A stretch of DNA of 64,000 nucleotides from Lachnospiraceae bacterium. GTDB lineage: Bacteria; Bacillota; Clostridia; Lachnospirales; Lachnospiraceae. The stretch spans positions 62,001-126,000 of the forward strand of contig JAGAYR010000009.1 of NCBI GenBank assembly GCA_017940415.1, written 5' to 3'. Both the position numbers and the translations under genes were made by a program. Within the stretch, counting starts at the first letter, position 1. Each line of letters begins with the position of its first letter. Below are positions 58,979 to 64,000 of this stretch, one piece after another. A model generated the notes under the pieces. The model was not told the origin of the DNA, ran no database searches, and worked only from the letters and a program-made list of their open reading frames with translations.

Positions 58979-60256
58979 ATGAAAATACTTTTAGTCGGTG
59001 GTGGCGGAAGAGAGCATGCGATTGCTTGTGCAATCTCAAAGAGCCCCAAATGTACCAAGCTTTATTGCGCACCCGGAAATGCAGGAATTGCAGCTATTGC
59101 GGAGTGTGTTCCCATCGGTGTGATGGAATTTGACAAGCTCGTTGCTTTCGCCAAGGAAAAAGAGATCGATTTTGTGGTTGTAGGACCGGACGATCCTCTT
59201 GTAGGCGGAATTGTTGATGAGTTTGAAAATGCGGGCTTCAGAACATTCGGTCCCCGCAAGAACGCAGCTATCCTTGAAGGCAGCAAGGCTTTTTCCAAGG
59301 ATCTGATGAAAAAGTACAACATTCCCACCGCTGCTTACGAAACTTTCGACGATGCCGAGAAGGCTCTCGAATATCTCAGAACAAAGGCAGATTTCCCCAT
59401 CGTTCTGAAGGCTGACGGACTTGCTCTCGGAAAGGGAGTTCTCATCTGTGAAGACCTTGCCCAGGCTGAAGCCGGAGTCAAGGAGATCATGGAGGATAAG
59501 AAGTTCGGAAGCGCAGGTAACAGAATGGTCATTGAGGAGTTCATGACCGGAAGAGAAGTAAGCGTTCTTTCTTTTGTAGACGGTAAGACGGTTAAGATCA
59601 TGTCCTCCGCACAGGATCATAAGAGAGCGGGAGACGGTGATACCGGACTCAATACCGGAGGAATGGGCAATTTCTCACCCAGCCCTTTCTATACCAAAGA
59701 AGTTTCTGATTTTTGCGATAAATACATTTTCCAGCCTACGGTTGATGCAATGGCTGCAGAGGGAAGACCTTTCCACGGAGTAATCTTCTTCGGCCTTATG
59801 CTCACTCCCAAGGGACCCAGGGTTCTCGAATACAATGCAAGATTCGGCGATCCGGAGGCTCAGGTTGTTCTTCCCAGGCTTGAGAATGATATTGTAGATG
59901 TCTTCGAAGCGTGCATTGACGGAAAGCTCGATCAGATCGACCTGAAGTTCTCTGACAATGCCGCAGTATGTGTAGTCCTTGCAAGTGACGGATATCCCGT
60001 TAAATACGAGAAGGGATTCCCCATTGAGGGACTCGATAAATTCGAAGGCAGAGACGATGTATTCTGCTTCCACGCCGGAACCAAGTTCGATGATGCCGGA
60101 AGGATCGTTACCAACGGAGGAAGAGTACTCGGAGTAACCGCACTCGGTGCAGATCTTAAGACAGCACGTAAGAATGCATACGACGCAACAGAGTGGGTAT
60201 CTTTTGAAAATAAGTACATGAGACATGACATCGGCAAAGCAATCGATGAAGCATGA
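58979..60256 (+). CDS. purD: Phosphoribosylamine-glycine ligase
   Basis: The 425-residue ATP-grasp enzyme begins MKILLVGGGGREHAIA and has FVVVGPDDPLVGGI, VLKADGLALGKGVLI and LEYNARFGDPEAQV. It joins glycine to phosphoribosylamine. It starts 1 nt after purN. purH, often found here, is absent from the run. Confidence 0.95.
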   Translation: MKILLVGGGGREHAIACAISKSPKCTKLYCAPGNAGIAAIAECVPIGVMEFDKLVAFAKEKEIDFVVVGPDDPLVGGIVDEFENAGFRTFGPRKNAAILEGSKAFSKDLMKKYNIPTAAYETFDDAEKALEYLRTKADFPIVLKADGLALGKGVLICEDLAQAEAGVKEIMEDKKFGSAGNRMVIEEFMTGREVSVLSFVDGKTVKIMSSAQDHKRAGDGDTGLNTGGMGNFSPSPFYTKEVSDFCDKYIFQPTVDAMAAEGRPFHGVIFFGLMLTPKGPRVLEYNARFGDPEAQVVLPRLENDIVDVFEACIDGKLDQIDLKFSDNAAVCVVLASDGYPVKYEKGFPIEGLDKFEGRDDVFCFHAGTKFDDAGRIVTNGGRVLGVTALGADLKTARKNAYDATEWVSFENKYMRHDIGKAIDEA

Positions 60257-60276
60257 GTTCGGAGGAAAAATTCAAA

Positions 60277-61782
60277 ATGGAAACCAACAACATAAGTAAG
60301 AAAATAAGACAGGCGGCCCTGACAATATTTATCGTCGCAGCAGTTCTTGTCGTATTATTCGGAAAACAGTTTGCTCTTACCGTATTTGCAAGTACCGGTA
60401 AAGTAACTGCCACCACCGCCAATGTAAGATCACAGGCGTCCACTTCATCAGATGCGGTCGCTTCACTTTCAAAGGGCGATACCGTTGAGATCAAGAGCCA
60501 GACCACCGGAACCGACGGCAAGGTTTGGTACGAGATCGTTGTAAATGCAACTACCACCGGTTACATCAGATCAGACCTTGTAGAGATCACCGACGGAACC
60601 ACTCCCACAACTTCCGGAGCGGCAGAGACCACTACAACAACCACTACCACAACTACCACTCCTCCCACCGCAAATGCTGAGGGAATCACACCCGTAGAAC
60701 CTGTCAGCGGAACCACCACCGCAGACGTTAACGTAAGAGCCGATGCATCCACCAACAGTGAGATCGTAGCAAAGGCAAACAACGGACTTACCCTTACCGT
60801 TACCGGAACCAAGCAGGGAACCGACGGAAATACCTGGTATTATCTTTCTTTTACCAAGGACGGAGTAAGCACTACAGGCTACATCAGATCCGATTATGTA
60901 AGGCTTTCCGGAGACCTTAAGGAGCCCTCAACCGAGGAGCCTTCCGAAGAGCAGGTTCCCACCACTACCGAGACCGTTGAGACCACAGTGCAGAAGCATT
61001 GGGATACTCAGGAGCAGGCAGACGGCTGGTTCCTTCTTGATTATGAGCAGGGCAAGCAGTACAACATCAACAACCTTTTCGAGCAGAACTCTCACAACGT
61101 AGAGCTTCTCGAGAAGCAGGAGGGCAAGATCAAGTCCCTCAGAACTATTCTTATCATCGTTGTTCTCGTACTTGTAGCTACCATCGTTGCAGCAATTTTC
61201 TTCTTCATGAAGTGGAAAGATCTCGATGACAGAGCTGCATTCGCTGAAGCTGAAAAAGAAAGAGCAAAGAGAATCGCAGGACACGGAGAGGGAAGAAGAC
61301 CCGAGCGTTCAAGCGAGCGTTCATCCCGTCCCGCACGTGAAGGCGTACGCAGAGAAGCAGCAGGTGAGCGCAGAAGACCCGCAGAGGGCGCTGCAAGAGC
61401 TGAGAGACAGCCTTCCGAAAGACCCGCAAGAGCACAGGGCGGCGAGAGAAGACCTGTTGATGTTCAGAGAGGACAGAGCTCACACACCGTAAGACCTGCA
61501 GACGGTGAGAGAAGAGCCGCAGATCCCGACAGAAGAGCAGCTGAAGCAGACAGAAGAGCTGCAGAGGCAGACAGAAGAGCAGTTGAGCCCGTTCGCGAGG
61601 CTGTAAGAGAGGTTGAGCCCGAAGACGAGGCACCTGTAGAGTATATCGAAAAGAAGCCCCACAGAAGCGCAAGACCTCAGGCTGAGCCTGTTGTTAAGGA
61701 CCATCACAGAAAACAGCTCATCGATGATGACGATGATGAATTTGAATTCGGATTCCTTAACTGGGACGATGACGAGAAATAA
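60277..61782 (+). CDS. Bitopic SH3-domain membrane protein with arginine-rich tail
   Basis: The 501-residue protein starts at METNN after GGAGGAAAAATTCAA. It has an N-terminal membrane helix (AALTIFIVAAVLVVLF), two bacterial SH3 domains (~48-105 and ~150-215, VNVRADASTNSEIVAK) joined by a Thr run, then a second membrane helix (~288-310). A ~170-residue tail rich in Arg, Glu and Ala (ERRAADPDRRAAEADRRAAE) follows, with an acidic C-terminus. The SH3 part should face the wall and the tail the cytoplasm. It may sense or organise the envelope; function unknown. Confidence 0.7.
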   Translation: METNNISKKIRQAALTIFIVAAVLVVLFGKQFALTVFASTGKVTATTANVRSQASTSSDAVASLSKGDTVEIKSQTTGTDGKVWYEIVVNATTTGYIRSDLVEITDGTTPTTSGAAETTTTTTTTTTTPPTANAEGITPVEPVSGTTTADVNVRADASTNSEIVAKANNGLTLTVTGTKQGTDGNTWYYLSFTKDGVSTTGYIRSDYVRLSGDLKEPSTEEPSEEQVPTTTETVETTVQKHWDTQEQADGWFLLDYEQGKQYNINNLFEQNSHNVELLEKQEGKIKSLRTILIIVVLVLVATIVAAIFFFMKWKDLDDRAAFAEAEKERAKRIAGHGEGRRPERSSERSSRPAREGVRREAAGERRRPAEGAARAERQPSERPARAQGGERRPVDVQRGQSSHTVRPADGERRAADPDRRAAEADRRAAEADRRAVEPVREAVREVEPEDEAPVEYIEKKPHRSARPQAEPVVKDHHRKQLIDDDDDEFEFGFLNWDDDEK

Positions 61783-61794
61783 TTGAAAACATAT

Positions 61795-61826
61795 CGGGAG
61801 GGCTTGAAAACCCTCCCGTTTTCTTT
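61795..61826 (+). terminator. Terminator after the SH3 protein gene
   Basis: The 8-bp stem CGGGAGGG/CCCTCCCG is followed by TTTTC. Confidence 0.85.
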
Positions 61827-61858
61827 TCTTAAAAAAGCTTTAAAAACCCGCATAAATA

Positions 61859-61897
61859 TTGACCGAGCGGGGCTCTTTGTTATATCTTATATATAAC
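61859..61897 (+). promoter_or_regulatory. Promoter and operator of the gntR-clpC unit
   Basis: TTGACC (61859-61864), 16-nt spacer, TATATC (61881-61886). An inverted repeat GTTATAT/ATATAAC (61879-61885, 61891-61897) overlaps the -10, fitting autoregulation by the GntR protein. Confidence 0.55.
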
Positions 61898-61938
61898 AGC
61901 ATTTTATCCGCGGTGATGGCACCGGAAAGGAGGAAGAG

Positions 61939-62337
61939 ATGTATATCGAGATAGATTTCAACAGTGATGAAGCTATATATAATCAGCTGTGCGACCAGAT
62001 AATAATGGGAATCGCGGCGGCCAGATTATGCGACGGCGATCCTCTTCCTTCGGTCAGACAGCTTGCTGACGATATCGGTATCAACATGCACACCGTTAAC
62101 AAGGCATATACCGTGCTCAGACAGCAGGGATATGTCAAAGTGGACAGAAGACGCGGTGCGGTAATAAGCGTCGATCCGGGCAAGGTCAATGCGCTGGCCG
62201 AGCTTAAGGAAAGTCTCAGAGTGGATATAGCACGTGCATCCTGCAGGAATATTTCCAGAGAGGATGTACACAAACTAGTAGATCAGATCTTCGAAGAATA
62301 CAGATCGGATCAGTCAGGAGAACAAGGTGGAAGGTAA
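61939..62337 (+). CDS. GntR-family (YtrA-like) regulator
   Basis: The 132-residue protein has a winged helix-turn-helix (LPSVRQLADDIGINMHTVNKAYTVLRQQGYV) and only a short helical C-terminus, as in the YtrA subfamily. Start after AAAGGAGGAAGAG. It probably binds the inverted repeat at its own promoter. Its stop overlaps the clpC start, coupling the two. Confidence 0.87.
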   Translation: MYIEIDFNSDEAIYNQLCDQIIMGIAAARLCDGDPLPSVRQLADDIGINMHTVNKAYTVLRQQGYVKVDRRRGAVISVDPGKVNALAELKESLRVDIARASCRNISREDVHKLVDQIFEEYRSDQSGEQGGR

Positions 62338-64000
62338 TTATTCCGAGAAAGCAAAGATCTCACTTCAGATCGCATCGAAGTGGGCAAGTAAGCTTCACCA
62401 GAGTTATATAGGTTCAGAGCACATCCTTCTTGGACTTGTGCTTAATTCGGACAGTATGGCAGGCAAGGTTCTTGCAGCAAACGGAACGGATCCCGATAAG
62501 CTTACCAACATGATCAGGGATATGATCAGTTTCAATACGGCCCTTGCCATTGAGTCCAAAGAAACTTATTCCCCCAGAGCAAGAGGAATATTGGAAGAGG
62601 CAGCGAGAACTGCCGCGAGATTCGGCCGCGAACTTGTCGGGACCGAACATATTTTGCTGTCTCTTATCAAAGAGGGAGAGAATGTAGCGGTAAGACTTCT
62701 TGCAACCATGGGCATAAATCCCATGAAGGTTTATGCCGATACCCTTGCGGCCATGGGACAGGACCCCAGACTTGCAAGAGAGGACCTGATGCAAAGAGGA
62801 GACGGAGAAGAGGACAAGATGTCCGTTCTCGGTCAGTATTCAAGGGATCTGACCAAACTTGCAGCCGAGGGTAAACTCGATCCCGTTATTGGCAGAAAAG
62901 ACGAGATCAAGAGGATCATCCAGATCCTTTCTAGACGTACCAAGAACAATCCCTGCCTCATCGGTGAACCCGGCGTAGGTAAAACTGCGGTTGTAGAGGG
63001 ACTTGCAATGCTCATCGCATCCGGCGATGCTCCCGACACTGTTAAGAATAAGAGACTTCTTACACTTGATCTTCCCGGAATGGTTGCGGGTTCAAAATAC
63101 CGCGGCGAATTCGAGGAGAGAGTTAAGCGTGTTATCAGAGAGGTTGAGGAAAGCGGAAACATCATTCTTTTCCTCGACGAGATCCATACCCTTATCGGTG
63201 CGGGCGGTGCGGAAGGTTCCATCGATGCTTCCAATATCATGAAGCCTTCACTTGCAAGAGGAGAACTTCAGCTCATCGGTGCAACAACCATCGACGAGTA
63301 TCATAAATATGTTGAGAAAGATGCCGCTCTTGAGAGACGTTTCCAGCCTGTTATGGTTGAGGAACCCTCAGAGGAAGAGACCGTAAGGATCCTTGAAGGC
63401 ATCAAGCATAAATACGAAGATCATCACAATATCGAGATCACATCTGATGCCATCGAAGCGGCCGTAAGATTATCCGCAAGATATATCAACGACAGAAATC
63501 TTCCCGACAAGGCCATTGACCTTATCGACGAAGCTGCTGCAAGTGCGCATCTTAAGAGCCTTGAAGTTCCCGAAAAGCATAAGTCCATTCTCGATGAGAT
63601 CAACAAGATGGACAGACAGATCGAGCTTTCCATCAGAATGGAGGCATTCCTTCAGGCCAGAGAGATCAAGTTAAAACAGGACGAGCTTATCAAGAAATAC
63701 GATAAAGCTCTTAAAAAGAGTGAGGCTAACAAGAATGTCCGCAAGGGCAGCATCGGTGAGGACGACATTGCAAAGGTTGTTGCGATGTGGACCAAGATTC
63801 CCGTTACCAAGCTCAATGAAAAAGAAAGCGACAGACTGCTTAAACTCGAATCAATACTTCACAAGAGAGTAATAGGTCAGGAAGAAGCCATTGAAGGCAT
63901 CTCCAAGGCCATGAGAAGAGGAAGAGTCGGACTTAAGGATCCCAAGAGACCTGTCGGATCATTCCTTTTCCTCGGACCTACCGGTGTAGGTAAGACCGAG
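62327..64000 (+). CDS. clpC: ATP-dependent Clp protease ATP-binding subunit, N-terminal 558 residues
   Basis: The frame is open from GTG 62327 (behind AGGAG) to the window edge. Two Clp-N repeats (~5-140; SEHILLGLVLNSDS and TEHILLSLIKEGEN) precede AAA-1 with Walker A GEPGVGKT (~219) and Walker B FLDEIHT. A middle region follows, and the window ends in the AAA-2 Walker A (GPTGVGKTE). It unfolds proteins for ClpP. The usual ctsR-mcsA-mcsB genes are not upstream; a GntR gene takes their place. Confidence 0.93.
   Translation, partial: MEGNYSEKAKISLQIASKWASKLHQSYIGSEHILLGLVLNSDSMAGKVLAANGTDPDKLTNMIRDMISFNTALAIESKETYSPRARGILEEAARTAARFGRELVGTEHILLSLIKEGENVAVRLLATMGINPMKVYADTLAAMGQDPRLAREDLMQRGDGEEDKMSVLGQYSRDLTKLAAEGKLDPVIGRKDEIKRIIQILSRRTKNNPCLIGEPGVGKTAVVEGLAMLIASGDAPDTVKNKRLLTLDLPGMVAGSKYRGEFEERVKRVIREVEESGNIILFLDEIHTLIGAGGAEGSIDASNIMKPSLARGELQLIGATTIDEYHKYVEKDAALERRFQPVMVEEPSEEETVRILEGIKHKYEDHHNIEITSDAIEAAVRLSARYINDRNLPDKAIDLIDEAAASAHLKSLEVPEKHKSILDEINKMDRQIELSIRMEAFLQAREIKLKQDELIKKYDKALKKSEANKNVRKGSIGEDDIAKVVAMWTKIPVTKLNEKESDRLLKLESILHKRVIGQEEAIEGISKAMRRGRVGLKDPKRPVGSFLFLGPTGVGKTE

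Noticed and set aside
60561-60812. Minus-strand ORF with a valine run
   Set aside because: It is the antisense shadow of the threonine run in the SH3 protein.
61205-61672. Minus-strand Leu/Arg-rich ORF
   Set aside because: Shadow of the arginine-rich repeats of the SH3 protein; no ribosome site.

Overview
The window looks like a chromosome segment of a fermentative, plant-polysaccharide-degrading Clostridium-class Firmicute, probably Lachnospiraceae. The signs are a manganese pyrophosphatase with a CBS-DRTGG insert, a DUF4317 protein, a GH115 glucuronidase, a GH53 galactanase beside its own sugar ABC transporter, strong AGGAGG ribosome sites and a GTG-initiated clpC. The species cannot be named from the sequence alone. 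An integrated 34-kb siphovirus-type prophage fills the middle.

Left flank (1-15350): the end of nadE; a GH115 alpha-glucuronidase behind a perfect 11+11 bp LacI-type operator; ppaC; a membrane glycosyltransferase-like gene that seems to end abnormally; tRNA-Leu; a voltage-gated potassium channel on the minus strand; a galacto-oligosaccharide locus (lipoprotein binding protein, two permeases, secreted GH53 endo-galactanase) behind two LacI-like operators; two small membrane proteins; and a tRNA cluster Arg-His-Gln-Lys.

Prophage (15306-49600): it is inserted in the 3' end of tRNA-Lys(TTT), leaving a 45-bp direct repeat (attL/attR). Order: a ClpP/SppA-fold protease cargo gene, integrase, lysogeny switch (CI-like and Cro-like genes with an operator inside the promoter spacer), an early module with an HUH replication protein, RNase H-like and PcfJ-like proteins, a late-transcription activator-like protein, HNH and metallopeptidase genes, terminase, portal, MuF, scaffold, capsid, connectors, tail (with a textbook -1 frameshift site in the tail chaperone pair), tail fibres, holin and GH25 endolysin.

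The main discovery is a diversity-generating retroelement (DGR) in the prophage. It has a template repeat (46029-46146), a reverse transcriptase (46332-47495), an Avd-like accessory protein and two variable repeats. One ends the tail-associated lectin-fold protein (45206-45323). The other lies about 20 kb away, in the early module (26218-26317). All 31 substitutions between template and targets fall on template adenines. Each target is followed, after exactly 19 nt, by an 8-bp hairpin with loop CTCGT; the two stems differ by compensatory changes. The reverse transcriptase has YMDG instead of YxDD, so this copy may be catalytically dead or unusual.

Other unexplained signals in the prophage are a 16-bp perfect palindrome (GTTGCACCGGTGCAAC) present four times, and two mutually exclusive hairpins just after cro.

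Right flank (49601-64000): a polytopic membrane protein; malQ; CYTH, DJ-1/PfpI and DUF4317 genes; pyrE; two small membrane proteins; a purine run purE-purM-purN-purD; an SH3 membrane protein with an arginine-rich tail; and a GntR regulator translationally coupled to clpC, which runs off the end.
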